From the NCBI RefSeq assembly GCF_040802235.1, contig NC_133170.1:5905001-5969000 (forward strand): DNA of 64,000 bases, given 5' to 3'. The stretch comes from Manis javanica (taxonomy: Eukaryota; Chordata; Mammalia; Pholidota; Manidae). Shown here in pieces: positions 49,367 to 60,876 of the stretch (its first letter is position 1; every line of letters begins with the position of its first letter). Position numbers and translations under genes: made by a program. The notes beneath the pieces were generated by a model, which saw nothing but the letters and a program-made list of their open reading frames with translations, was not told the origin of the DNA and searched no databases.

Positions 49367-49900
49367 GGCGGATGAGGGACGAGTAATTTGAAGAAGCCGC
49401 TCATTTGATCTAGTAACACATTATTTAACAGTGTGAGGAAAACCGTGCATTTTCTTACCAACTAGGAAATGTGGGAGGCAAGCTGCATTTAGGGTGTTAA
49501 GTAGTTGTGATGACTGCTGCCACCATGGCAACCGATTGTTTGAAGGTTTTTTTTTTTCAATAAGTCTTAATGAGATCGTTACTTCCTAACATATCTCTGA
49601 ATTCCAACCTTTCTTCAGCCAACCTCTTTCCACACCTGTAAACTTCAGGGGCCCCGCCCCTGTCTTTTCTACCCTAATCTAACCTACTCAAAATAAATAA
49701 TTTTCAAGTGGTGGTGTCACCACGATCATTATTCGCTGAGCATCTGTTCATGCCAGGCACTCTGCATGCACAATACCTCTACCTCCCCTGTGAGGCAGAC
49801 GTTATCTCCGTTTTCCATGTGATTACAGTGTATTTTAATATTCAAGGAGGTCCCGTGATTTTGCCGTGTCCCTGGGAACCAGCATGGGAAAGATGTAAGA
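49366..49900. other. Intron 3, mostly unassigned
   Basis: A MIR-like antisense piece is possible at 49795-49830 ('gacgttatctccgttttcca'). Nothing else recognised. Confidence 0.35.
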
Positions 49901-50260
49901 TTTTGAATTCCTGTTTTCGGGCTCCAGGAACCTATGCCCTTTCCGCTCTGCCAAGCCCCCTCTCTCTCACCAACACTTTTGGACCCGATTGCCCACAGAA
50001 GCCACCAAGCAAACTACATCTTAAGCCTCCTCCAACCCATCCCCAAACTCCATATTTCTAAACACAACTGCCCATTCTTACTTCTGAGTATAAATCATTG
50101 TATGCACAATTTTTCTCTTCATCCCTGTGAAATACAATCTCTTTAATCCTTTAAGCTCCAATGTAATGATTATTTCCCCCCAGGAGGGCCTCCCTTGGCT
50201 TTCATACCGTCTGGTCATGGAGCCTGCAACCTGTCTCCTCTCCCTTCCTTACCCTCCCTT
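49900..50260 (+). repeat. L2 3' fragment, sense
   Basis: Pyrimidine-rich, with 'ggagggcctcccttggcttt' at 50182 corresponding to the L2 stretch 'gaagccttccctgac', and 'ctctttaatcctttaagct' before it. Moderately convincing. Confidence 0.45.
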
Positions 50261-51640
50261 CGATATAGCTTGATCTGCCATTAGTTCAGTTGGATTGTGC
50301 AAGGCAACTCTTGGCGTATTCGTTCATCTTTCAAATGGCTCATTTTTACTTTGGAGAGACAGTACATGGGGTCAGAACACTCACTGTGAATGTCCCACAG
50401 AATCCATCAGTGTGTATGAAAATGAATTAAAAGTTCTTCCTACGCGAAAGAAATTTTATGGAACAATCTACCCTGGACTTTACATCCGGCTTTCAAATGA
50501 TTGTTTGCCCAAAGATACAAGAGTTTTCAAAGATTAATATGGGAAGTTCATGTTTCTATAGAATTGGACTAAAGGAGGTTACCCACACAAAAAAATTTTT
50601 TTCAGAAATTCAAAACCTTTCTTATTTTAAGCTAAAATTACCCCTTCAAACATTTTAAGGATTTTGGTTAAAAATAACTCTAAAACACAGAGCACACTTC
50701 TCTATATTCTTAACCAGAATATATAGGCTATTTTTCCTCAGCTTGATAACTCAGAGTCATCATTTTGAATATTAATTAGTGTTCGAGTCTGTAGAAAAAT
50801 GTTGTTTTTAAGTTCCTGGGTCTTTGTTAGTGTTAGTTCTCTTTGATACAAAATGATTCTAGGTTGCTATTCTTTTTAGAATATTTGCTTCTTTTTGATA
50901 TGTATTGTGTCTTTGCATCTGTCATTTATGGCTTCATTCCCAAAATCTACTGGTATTAGTTGCTTCATCTCCACATTCTACATGTGAGTTTTGACTTGCT
51001 GTAGATTGATATACCAAGTAAACATTCTTGTTAGAATTTTGTCTAAAGCAATGGTAAATAGGGGGCTGAATAGGAAATGATCTAGTCTGTCTCTGATATA
51101 CATATGTGAGAATTTTGCTGCATGCCTTATTATATTTATGCGATATGTTCAGAGAACTTTCAGCCTATTGCCTGGTTCTTTGCTGCGCACTAGAGGGTTC
51201 ATCTTATCGAGACCAAGCACTGCAGTGATCTGGGGCAGACAGAGAAGAGGCGGAGATTCAAACCCAAACCGTACCCTGGAGCTGCCCATCAACGCAGGGC
51301 CAGACTGGTGGCGGGTGCTGGGAATTAGTGGGCACTGGAGCTCAAGGACCGGTTCCCAGATGTAGATTCTGTTCTTACATCTATCATAGAACTCTTTTTT
51401 AAGGTCATACAGCCGTTGATGTTCGTGATGCTTATTTCTCACAATCATATCTTAAATCGCTTCCAGATTTAAAAAGCTGACAAGCAGAGGTGTTCACCTT
51501 AGAGCACATTCTGCCCTTCCCAGCAGGAAGGCGCCTTCAGTTCTTCGCAGTCCTATTTAGCCTAATGAAGAATCAAACTTCTGCAGTTATTTGTCTGCAT
51601 CTTCTGCATTCCTTTTGACCACCCAGCTTACTCCAGTTTC
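50260..51640. other. Intron 3, nothing recognised
   Basis: Intronic DNA, AT-rich to 51130 and then more balanced. Frames at 50295-50658 and 51138-51448 show no recognisable domain. Confidence 0.35.
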
Positions 51641-51643
51641 CTT

Positions 51644-52674
51644 AAAATCCCTGAGCTCTTTGAAGAAGACGCGGTGGCGGCTGCGGCGGACCTGCGTTCC
51701 GCCGGCTCCTGCGCCCGACTCAGCGCTGTTCATTCACTCTTGCCGAGGAACAGGTGCTGGGTCCAGAAGACGCCGCAGCCATGGCTTTGAAAGATACTGG
51801 AAAGACACCCGTGGAGCCGGGAAACCCCAGCCAGATCAACCCTGATGCTGCATCCTTTCTCACCTAGCACATCGGCTGGAAATTTAAGTAATAGCCATTT
51901 TTTTATGACCACTTCTTCTTGAACTTGAAATTGAGCTCTCTGCACCAGTTGTTCCTTTGTGGTCTTTCCAAGGAGGCCCCACCAGTTCTGTAGCAAACAA
52001 GTTCTGAAGTGGCCTTTCCAGACACCTTCAATGTGTCTGTTCTGTATGTACTATTTAATCCTCATTATACTGGTGCTTAAAATTACAAAATATTAGAGTT
52101 AGCCAATAAACTAGTTCACTTTTTTGAGCATGCTCATGTTATACAAAAGACACTGAGGTCATGTGAGGTTAAGTTGGCTGCCCAAGGTTAAATTCCATGA
52201 TTTTCTCAGGCAGATGGGAGATGTGGGTCAAAGAGAAATAGATTATTTTACATTAGTTTGATCCCAATAGACGCACCCTGGGTCTGCATTTCACAGTAGC
52301 TTCATTTGGGAACACCGAATTAGAATTACTCTGACCAGCCGCCATGTGAAGTCTTTGGAGAAGGTGTGCGCTGACTTGATAAGAGGTGCAAAGGAAAAGA
52401 ACCTCAGAGTGAAAGGACCGGTTCAGATGCCTCCCAAGACTCTGAGAATCCCTACAAGGAAAAAACCTTGTGGTGAAGGTCCTAAAGCTTGGGATCATTT
52501 TCAGATGAGGATCCCCAAGCCACTCATTGACCTGCACGGTCCTTCTGAGATGGTCAAGCAGATTACTTCCATCAGTACTCAGCCATGAGTCAAGGTTGGA
52601 GAAACCAATGCAGATGCTTAAATCAACCTTTTTACTAAATTGCTTATCAGTTAAAAAAAAATAAAAATTCCTGA
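51644..52674 (+). pseudogene. RPS20: RPS20 processed pseudogene, interrupted by a 498-bp insertion
   Basis: Intronless copy of ribosomal protein S20. A GC-rich 5' leader precedes an ATG at 51781 that decodes as MALKDTGKTPVEPG. The reading resumes at 52315 with [20 protein letters not shown] and runs to near the normal C-terminus, where a TGA at 52586 replaces the glycine codon of EPGV; the relic of the last residues (ending NADA, stop) follows. An A-rich tail with AATAAA lies at 52653-52667. An 11-bp near-match, aaaatccctga at 51644 and aaaattcctga at 52664, is the probable target-site duplication, so the copy came in by L1-mediated retroposition. Between codons 13 and 18, about 11 bases of the parent are lost and replaced by foreign DNA. 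Confidence 0.92.
51817..52314 (+). repeat. 498-bp copy inserted in the RPS20 pseudogene
   Basis: Copy of 48869-49366, same orientation and same length. The left joint shares CCGG between the RPS20 codons (GAGCCGGAG, deduced from the protein) and the source (tttCCGGGAAA). The right joint shares CA. There is no poly(A), no terminal inverted repeat and no target-site duplication, so it is not a transposon insertion. The two copies differ at about 14 positions. Confidence 0.9.
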
Positions 52675-52679
52675 CTATG

Positions 52680-53740
52680 TGGAGTTAAAAAATCTAAGCA
52701 GACTTCTTACCACCATGGTAGGCAAAAAACCAACTGGTCTGCCACACAGAGCTGTGCAAAAAATGTCCTTTAATCATGCCCTTTGCTTCCAGTTTCTTCG
52801 GGCCAGTACTTCGGTCAACTCCTCAGTCACCCCGCTTATATCTCCCAGTCCCTGTTAATAACAGAGTCGAAGTGATGTTGCAGCTGGATCCATTTTAGAA
52901 TCTTTGAGAGATCGGCCCAAACACGGCGAACTTCCTTTGAGCCAGTAAACCTGTGATACACCCGTAGAAGTAGCAAAATTACTTCCACAGACTGTTCAGT
53001 GTGTAAAACCACATCAGTCAGACCTGCAAAACACATCTTATTTACTAGTCAGTCCCTTTAGAGGTCTCCGTTTAGGTACTTTGCTCCGTTTGCATGTGGT
53101 ACAGCACCTGTCAAATTCTGAGCATTTCACCTCTGGTGTCTCCTATTTCTTCCCCAGTTTCTCCATCACCACCTCACCATGTTTCTTGGTGGAACTTGGT
53201 ATCTTGCTCTCCATTCATGAACGGATCTCTTAGTTTTTACCAGGTGGCAGCAAAGTATGCCTACTCATGGATGATCCCTGACGAAGGACAGGGCATCGCT
53301 GCCAGACAGAAAACCAGCCCGTGGGCTCGGCCTAAAGAAACACTTGGGAAAAGACATAAACAAGGAGAGAACAATCAGATAAAAATAACAGGATTCAGAC
53401 TTATTTTCTTAGCCCTTTCCAGCCTACTCTCTTCTTTCTCAGCTGAGGTCCTTGGGGGCAGAATCACGCCGTGGCTGTCTTGGAGGCTACAGAACCTACC
53501 AGTGAGCCTAACAAATAATATCTGGTAATTTCTCGGCCATGAAAAGAGTGAATCCTTAGTAGGGGGATGCACTCTCCCTGTTTCTGCTCAGGCCTGTGCT
53601 GGTGGCACGTGGGTCGACAGCCATGCAACAGCCTAGAGGAGACCCAGCTGGATACACCTTTGTTTTAAAATAATTACTTCTTACAAATTTTCTCGAGAAA
53701 AATAATCATTGCTCCCCTTGATACTTTTTTTTTTCCTCTA
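52680..53740. other. Intron 3, nothing recognised
   Basis: Intronic DNA without identified repeats. The 144-codon frame 53094-53528 is the longest here but shows no known domain and no biased composition; taken as chance. Confidence 0.35.
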
Positions 53741-54060
53741 TCCAGTTCTTACTGAGCCCCTGAGACGTGTTAGGCTCCGCTCCGTGTCACAGCAATACAG
53801 CAGCGAACAAAACAGGGCCCCTTATCTTGGGCCGGTCACTGCTAAATGCCTTGGGCTTTTTTGACATTATCTCATTTCATAATTAAAACCACTGTGAAAT
53901 GAGCGTTTTCCTCGTCTGAAAATAAAGTTTTAGAGATTCGAAGCTTATTTAAATTTCCTAGGATCCACAACTAAAAAGTGGAAAACAGAAGTCAAACCCA
54001 GGATTAACAGACTCTAAAGTTAATGCTCTTCATTCAGAGCCTGTACTGCCTCTAGACCCT
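53740..54060 (-). repeat. L2 3' tail followed by MIR, both antisense
   Basis: 53740-53840: 'ttcttactgagcccctgaga' and 'acagcagcgaacaaaacag', the reverse-strand L2 tail. 53860-54060: 'ttatctcatttcataattaa', 'gaagtcaaacccaggatta' and the head-like 'gttaatgctcttcattcag', a reverse-strand MIR. Confidence 0.65.
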
Positions 54061-54425
54061 GAAGAAATGTAAATTACATAAATCAGAACCTAAACTACAG
54101 AATAAGTCCCATAAATACTAAGTTTATCTCGAAGAATTTTTAAGAACCTAGCTCTACAGACCTGGGTGCATAGCAACTTATTTCTCCCAAAATCGAATCT
54201 ACCACAAACTGTCTTACCGGGAACAATTTGATAAAATGCAGTATAAAACTTTTCAAGAAGCATCCTAAATGTGCATTGTTCACACTCATTTTCATGTGTC
54301 CACCATCTATGCAGCCATTAACAGCAAATATATCTATATCAGTGTTCTGTGGACAGTTGTACTTTATAAATGAAATATAGCAGGTCAGTTTTGAACCTAG
54401 ATTAATAAGTAATCCTTTTGTTCCT
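54060..54425. other. Intron 3, nothing recognised
   Basis: AT-rich intronic DNA. Confidence 0.4.
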
Positions 54426-56040
54426 TAAACAAGTATTTTAAAAAATGCACTGAGAGCCAGCTCTGTACCAGGCATTTCAGTAGGATGTAAAAATAAGGCA
54501 GAAAGAATCCTGCCCTCCTAGAGCTTATATATGGGAATTGGGAAAACAAAAAATGAATTTGAAAGATAATTTCTAATGATGATGAGGACTCTAATTTCTA
54601 CGAGGAAACTGTGAAGGATTGGTGAGTGTGCTAAGCCTGGAAAGGGAGAAGGCCTTGCTGCAGAGATGCTGCTCGAGCTAAATTCTGCATGGTGAGGAGT
54701 CAGCCATGTAAAGAGAAAAGAGAAAAAAAGAAAATGCAATGGCCAAAGGGAGGAACAAACTTCATTTTTTTTTAAATAACAGAGTTAAAAGTTTTTCTGT
54801 CTGCATCAGAGTGACCTGGGTGGGAGGCAAGAGATAAAAAGAGATAGGTAGGGCCCAGATCACACAGGGCCTTAACATGCAGTGTCCAAAGACATATTTA
54901 AGAATTGAGGGGGACATTTTTAATCGTTACACCAGCACCATAGGTGTGAATCCAGAATTTCCCAGAGACACCAGGATTTATAGTTACCCTACTTACATGC
55001 CAGGGTTAAGAGTCTGAGTTTTATTCCAGTATAGTTGTTTTCAGCTGGAGAGTGAAATAATTTGATTTGCATTTCATAAGTGATCATTGGCTGCTTCTGA
55101 GATTGGAGATCAGTTTTAGAGACTAATGAAGCAATCCTGGCAAGAAGTGATAGTGGCTTGAATGGTAGCAATAGAGCTGAAAAGAAAGCCACTGATTTGG
55201 GATAGATTTTGTACGTAGTGTAGACAAGACATGGGCTGGATGTGTAGGGGGAGGGAAGGAGAAAACAAAATGTGACTCCTCACGATTTTGGCTCCAGCAT
55301 CTGGATGAATTTTGATGCCATTAGCTGATTTGGGAAAAATTTTTACCAAAGAATTGGTCTGGGGACATGATCAGGAATGCGCGGAATCAGCAGTCTGGTT
55401 TTGAGTGTACAGAGTTTGAGACTCCTGTTAGAGATACAAATGGAGCCACCTAGGTGTCCATCAGCAGAGGAATGGATAAAGAAGAGGCGGCACATCTACA
55501 CAATGGGATATTATTCAGCCATACGAAGAAAACAAATCCTACCATTTGCAACAACATGGATGGAGCTGGAGGGTATTATGCTCAGTGAAATAAGCCAGGC
55601 GGAGAAAGACAAGCACCAAATGATTTCACTCATTTGTGGAGCATAACAGCAAAGCAAAATCTAAAGGAACAAAACAGCAGCAGACTCACAGAACCCAAGA
55701 ATGGACTAACAGTTACCAAAGGGAAAGGGACTGGGGAGGAGGATGGGTAGGAAGGGAGGGAAAAGGTGGAATAAGGGGCATTACGATTAGCACACATAAT
55801 GTGGGGGGGCTCACAGGGAAGGCAGTATAGCATAGAGAAGACAAGTAGTGATTCTATAGCATCTTACTACGCTGATGGACAGAGACTATAATGGGGTATG
55901 TGGTGGGACATGATAATAGGGGGAGTCTAGTAACCATAATGTTGCTCATGTAACTGTACATTAATGATACCAAAATTAAGAAAAAAAAAGAAATACAAAT
56001 GGTTATGTCGAATGAGCAGCTGGGCTATGCTCTCCTTTCT
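54425..56040 (-). mobile_element. L2 LINE, antisense, split by a younger L1
   Basis: Starts at the reverse-strand tail ('gctctgtaccaggcattt' at 54460) and runs through 'cagggccttaacatgcag', 'gaagcaatcctggcaagaag' at 55129, 'tgactcctcacgattttgg' at 55272 and 'tggatgaattttgatgccat'. It is broken at 55443 by an L1 and resumes at 56003 with 'ttatgtcgaatgagcagct', which continues the same L2 stretch. The split fixes the order of events: L2 first, L1 later. Confidence 0.65.
55434..56002 (+). mobile_element. L1, 5'-truncated 3' end with target-site duplication
   Basis: The left part (55444-55645) is the C-terminal end of L1 ORF2, with the frame decoding as EEWIKKRRHIYTMGYYSAIR and on to ISLICGA before a stop. 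A G-rich 3' UTR of laurasiatherian style follows ('gattagcacacataatgtgg', 'gattctatagcatcttacta') and ends in 'aatgataccaaaat' plus an A-rich tail at 55978-55989. Direct repeats atacaaatgg flank it at 55434-55443 and 55993-56002 (14 bp if one mismatch is allowed). The ORF2 end is fairly intact, so this is the youngest transposon seen in the window. Confidence 0.85.
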
Positions 56041-56207
56041 TACTCTGTTTAGAGCTGCTTACTTGTAATGTTATCTGTATTCTTAAAACAGTTTAAAGTG
56101 ACATTCAAACAATCTATTGAAGTGATTTTTCACTCAACAGCTTCAATTATATTTTGTCTTCACTATCTGATGTTTAACATTGCTAACACTACCGATTGCC
56201 TTTCTAG

Positions 56208-56328
56208 GAAAGCATAGACCTCGGTGAAATCATGTTTTCCCTGTGTTATTTGCCAACTGCTGGACGCATGACATTGACAGTCATCAAGTGCAGAAATCTG
56301 AAGGCCATGGACATCACTGGCTCATCAG
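56208..56328 (+). CDS. SYT10: SYT10 coding exon 4: start of C2B
   Basis: 121 coding bases from an acceptor tttctag, phase 0, to a donor GTATGG in phase 1. It encodes residues 360-399 plus the first base of codon 400, starting [20 protein letters not shown], the first strands of the second C2 domain. Asp394 in the [10 protein letters not shown] loop is the first calcium ligand; Asp400 is split between this exon and the next. C2B of synaptotagmins binds calcium, PIP2 and SNARE complexes. Confidence 0.96.
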
Positions 56329-58158
56329 GTATGGACGCAACTGGCTAGTGGGGGGGAGGATACCTTCCCAGATAAAATATTCCATGGATCCAAAATTATA
56401 TACGGCTATTAAATTATTGTTGAGTTCATTTGTCTGCAGTGGGAAAAAAAGAAAGTAGAAAAAGAGCTCCAAATCACCTCTTTGATTATGTTATCAGTAT
56501 GAAAATTTTTTAAGATGTTATCAAATAGATTGACTCTGAACTTGGGATTTTATTTTTATCTCTTTCTCTACTGATTTAGTTCTCTCTCAAAGATATGTAA
56601 TTTACCATTTTAATTCACTACTTCCAGCTGGTCAGTTGCTTATAAAGGAAGATTCTTGGACTTCAAGCTACTCACTTAGAACTTGCATTTTTCTGTGAGT
56701 AAAAGCCGTATGAGGACCTCCGTAGGCTGAATTTATCTCCCTCACCTGATGTGCAAACAAGTTTCCAAGACCCTATTTTCATTTGCATTCTTAATACCCT
56801 TCTGAATAAAAGTTTGGGCAACCGGAAGGGACTGGAAGAAATAATTAAGTAAATGAATATTTTTTGAAGTTTTCCTAAAGACATTCTTGAAGGAAATTTC
56901 CCTTGTGCTAACTTGGATGAAGAGGTAAAAGTACATCATGCTCTTTTATCCCTTCATTTAAATCACTGCAGTCTGGAGGGTTGTTCATAACTTAATATGT
57001 GAACCTTGGCACAGGTCTGTAGAAGGAAGAATGGTAAGAACAGATTACGGAAGTTAGGAAGCATTCATTAAATTAAACAAATAAGAAATAATAGTGGACA
57101 TCGGTAAAGGATGACATGGGGAAGGAATTTATAGCTTTTTGGTTCAGAGCACAGAAACTAAATTTGCACTACAAAAGGTATGAAGTCCTAGTGTAGAAAG
57201 AGTTCCAGGATATTCTAAGTGAATAAGAAAACTAGGTGCAAAAATAAATACGGGAATCATGCTCTCTTCTATGTAAGAAAGGGGAATCTTAGAATATATA
57301 TTCATGTCACTAATATTTGCATAAAGAAATACTGCGGTGGTGCACAAAACTAAGGGGTGGAGAGGTACACGGACAGACGCAACAGGGGCTCCTCATTGTA
57401 CATCTTTCTCATCCTCATTTTTAAGCTATGTTATGAATTACCCATTCATTTCTTAAAGTTTGGAACATGTAGTTGATATATAAAGGTAGAAAGAAAGTCA
57501 GTCGGTTCCACACTTACTTTGGTAAAAATATCTCAGGTCAATAAATGTTGAAAAATTTAAGATAAACAGCAGACTCTGCAAATAATTGTTTATTCTGCTC
57601 ATTCTACCCTATGTCAAAGAGGTCATATTTAAGAGAGGTAAACAGCATGAAAGTTGTAATTAAGTACAAGATCACTTTTTATTTACATGAAGCTTGTCAT
57701 CAAGGAGTGCTGCTTGGAAAACAGCTCCTCTCTCAGAAGCTTTCTCAGAACAGGTTTGTGAATCAACTGCGGATCCAGTGAATCATCCTTGTCACTAGTA
57801 GAGAAAGGCTGTCAGGGACAAAATGGGGGGGCCAAGGGTAAATCAGGCCTCACTCCCATTATTAAAGAGAGGCCTAGGCAGCTCTGCCCTGGCTCCTGAT
57901 AGACTAGTGGGCTCTCTCTATTGTATTAAAAATGATAAGATCAAGTTCATTCTTTTGTAGTTCTTTCAAGATAAATTCTTTCATTTAAAGGAAGACATCT
58001 TAGAGAATCTACTGCCCCCAAGTAAGTCTTTGAATTTAAAGTTGGTAATATGAAAGGGCCTACTACACCCTTCTCTTATTTACATATAATTAACTACAGC
58101 CTTGTTTATGCTCTGTGCTGTTACATTCGTTTTCATGAAATTACCTTCCCACTCCCAG
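56329..58158. other. Intron 4, nothing recognised
   Basis: The 1.8-kb intron between the two C2B exons. It is AT-rich and I see no gene, RNA or clear repeat. A slightly GC-richer stretch at about 57700-57900 has no recognised identity. Confidence 0.4.
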
Positions 58159-58330
58159 ATCCTTATGTCAAAGTGTCTCTGATGTGTGAGGGTCGAAGAT
58201 TAAAAAAGAGAAAAACAACTACGAAGAAAAACACCTTGAACCCTGTGTACAACGAGGCCATTATTTTTGACATCCCTCCGGAGAATGTGGACCAGGTCAG
58301 CCTCTCCATCGCGGTCATGGATTACGATAG
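58159..58330 (+). CDS. SYT10: SYT10 coding exon 5: C2B polybasic strand and loop 3
   Basis: 172 coding bases following acceptor cttcccactcccag, completing codon 400 and leaving two bases of codon 457 before GTACGT. It encodes residues 400-457: the rest of [12 protein letters not shown], then the polybasic stretch [17 protein letters not shown] (412-428), which in synaptotagmins binds PIP2 and SNAREs, and the loop 3 acidic residues D454 and D456 in VMDYDR. All key residues are present. Confidence 0.96.
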
Positions 58331-59905
58331 GTACGTGTGTGTCCCTGAAGAGCGGCAGCACATGTAGTCAGACGCAGACCGGTTATGCTACAACAGCGGT
58401 GAAGTTAAGTTGGAGGACAGAAAAATTACTCATTCAAAATCCATTTGTTCCCATGTTACAATGTTTCCTTTTTTCTTCTCCAAATGAGGTCGTTCATAAG
58501 TTGAAGGGCAGGACCTCTGGGGCTGGTGAAAGCGTGGGGCAGAAGGAATACAGAATCCATTACAGAAAACAGTGTTGGGAAGCTCCAATCCGTGGAGTTT
58601 GTTTTCCCAACGGGGCTAGGATATGAATACCACGATTCTTGCCCAAACGCTCCCAATAACTAGCTGTGTGGAAAGGCAACTTATCTAAAGCCTTTGGGAT
58701 TCACTTTTCCCATTTGGAAAGTGTTAGCATAATACGAACCATGGTCAGTGAGTAGTAAGAGTGGAAAGTGAATAGTGGCCATAGGGGTACAACCTGGATG
58801 CTTTCCTATCCGTCTTAAGACATTGCTCTGTGGACAGATCTTCCAGCTCACACACTCGAGTCACTTCTCCATTCATAAAATAAATTGCACACCCCAAGAG
58901 CAGTTCTGAAGCTTCCTGCTGCCACTCCTCCCTTCACCCTCCTTCTCTACGCTTGTCAGGAAGGTCACCCTGTGGATCCCAGCCCGCCCACACTATGCAG
59001 CTCTGCTCAAGTCACCACTTCTCCATCTTCCTCGGCTGCACCCCCTCTTTCTCTGAATGGTTGGCCCATTACAAGTTCTTATCTCTTGTTTGCCCATTGC
59101 TACATACAGACTTCCTTAGTTGTTTCGTTTTTTATATTTATAAACTTTTATAAATATAAATATTTATAAAAGAAATACTATATGCTGCACTCACTTGATT
59201 GTCTACAGTATGTTGACAGTGCCTTACAACATTAATGCTGCTCTAAGGGTAACACAAATGGTACGGAACACACAGGTGCAAACACTCAAAAAGAGCGTCC
59301 ACTTTATGACACCATGAAAATAATGGTGACTAGGACCCTGTAATCTAGAGAAATTAATGTGTTTTCCTCTGGCTCAGAGCTAGCAAAATGGGACACTGAA
59401 AGATATATTGATTTGTACCATCTGTTTGAAATTGGTTTATATCACAGTTTACAAGAAAAGCTATTACTGTTGAGAAGGAGAGAGAGAAATCTTGAATTAG
59501 TTGAAATTACTAACTCTAAAAATGTAATGTATTTATTCAAAGCCCTTGTCCTGCTTTATCAAAAGATTGCTCCTATTAATTTCTCATAGCAATGATTGCA
59601 GCCGGTATAGCTGAGCAAATGGCACCAGGCAGTTGTAGGGAAATGGGTCCTGACAGTATATAGAACACAACAATTTTTTTTAAATATTTCTAAAAATATG
59701 CTAGTTTAGGAAACTTCATATTGAAGAAAATGACCTAAACATACATATCTACATCAGTGACAGGAAGAAGGAAATGAAATGTCCCAAAGCCATCTCTAAA
59801 GTCTCCTCAGAGATGTCTGTCAAAAATAACCCTCTAGAAATACCTGTAAGTTGCATTCTGTTTTTGAGAAGTAACCTTCCACCTGTACATGTGACTCAAC
59901 TGTCT
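58331..59905. other. Intron 5, first part: mostly unassigned
   Basis: No gene recognised. A pyrimidine-rich block at about 58900-59070 may be a decayed L2 3' fragment (low certainty). Confidence 0.35.
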
Positions 59906-60120
59906 TGGTTCAAATCCTGCCTCTATTTCTTACTAAGTGTGTAAAGGCAGGCAGCTCCCTTAACTTCCGGATGGGCAGCTTCTTATCTGTAAAATAAGTT
60001 GATGATGATAATAGTCATAGTCATGGTGTGAGAATCAAGTGATTGAGTACACTTGAGTTATTTTAAACAGTGTCTGGCACATGATAAACTCTCAAAAATA
60101 TTAACTATCATTATTATTTT
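59905..60120 (+). repeat. MIR SINE, sense
   Basis: 'ttggttcaaatcctgcctct', 'ttcttatctgtaaaataagt' and 'acagtgtctggcacatgata' follow a nearly complete sense MIR. Confidence 0.75.
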
Positions 60121-60746
60121 GATTTGTTGCTGTGAAAACAGAACATGAGCAGAAAATAGGAATGTTGTTTGCATGCTGTGGTGCTGGCGCAGCAGCAAAT
60201 CAGATGCCATGGTACTGAGCTCAGCGCTGCCTGTTTAATTGGGTGCAAGCAGAGATGTGCGCTGCCATATCATTAAGAGTCGATTAAACATGGTGATTTA
60301 TATAAGCAAGTGGGTACTGAGCTCTTGGTGAGAAATCTAAGCATGATAAAACATTAAGCCTCATGGAAAGCATGAGGTTTGATTTACGCCATTTAACATT
60401 AATAGGACTGCTTGCAAGGAAGGAACTCACCATATAGGTAAGGCCCAGCTGGCGTTTCTCATTCACACCACTTTTCTTATGGTGACGTGTGCTCAAGTTA
60501 CGGGGCACTAAAATGGTTTGAGTGTGCTCCCTTTACAAATTCCTATGTGAACGCCGATCCTGTTTAGTAAGTTTTTGTTTACTTAAGATTTTCCATTTGA
60601 TCTGGAATAGTTTAATCTGAAAAATCATTTAGAACCTGACCCAAAATCTAATGTTCTAATCATATGTTTAAAATTATACTCAGATGTGTGAAATTCCATT
60701 TATCTGTGAATGTTGGAATAAAAGCATAATATTCTCCAAATCACAG
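60120..60746. other. Intron 5, second part: nothing recognised
   Basis: AT-rich intronic sequence leading to the exon 6 acceptor. Confidence 0.4.
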
Positions 60747-60876
60747 GGTAGGACACAATGAGGTCATCGGGATTTGTAGAACAGGACTGGACGCTGAGGG
60801 TCTCGGGCGAGACCACTGGAACGAAATGCTGGCCTATCACCGAAAACCAATCACTCATTGGCACCCCTTGCTGGAG
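60747..60876 (+). CDS. SYT10: SYT10 coding exon 6: C-terminal half of C2B
   Basis: 130 coding bases from acceptor ccaaatcacag to donor GTAACT, completing Arg457 and ending at codon 500 (phase 0). Encodes [20 protein letters not shown] and onward to HWHPLLE. Glu462 occupies the place of the fifth calcium-ligand aspartate of synaptotagmin-1 C2B. The WHXL motif (WHPL, residues 495-498), described as important for vesicle docking in this family, is present. Confidence 0.96.

Noticed and set aside
53094..53528. 144-codon plus-strand open frame in intron 3
   Set aside because: No domain, no splice or promoter context; length is within chance expectation for a long intron.
55377..55646. 89-codon open frame that looks protein-like
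   Set aside because: It is the C-terminal end of L1 ORF2 joined to flanking L2 sequence, not a host gene.
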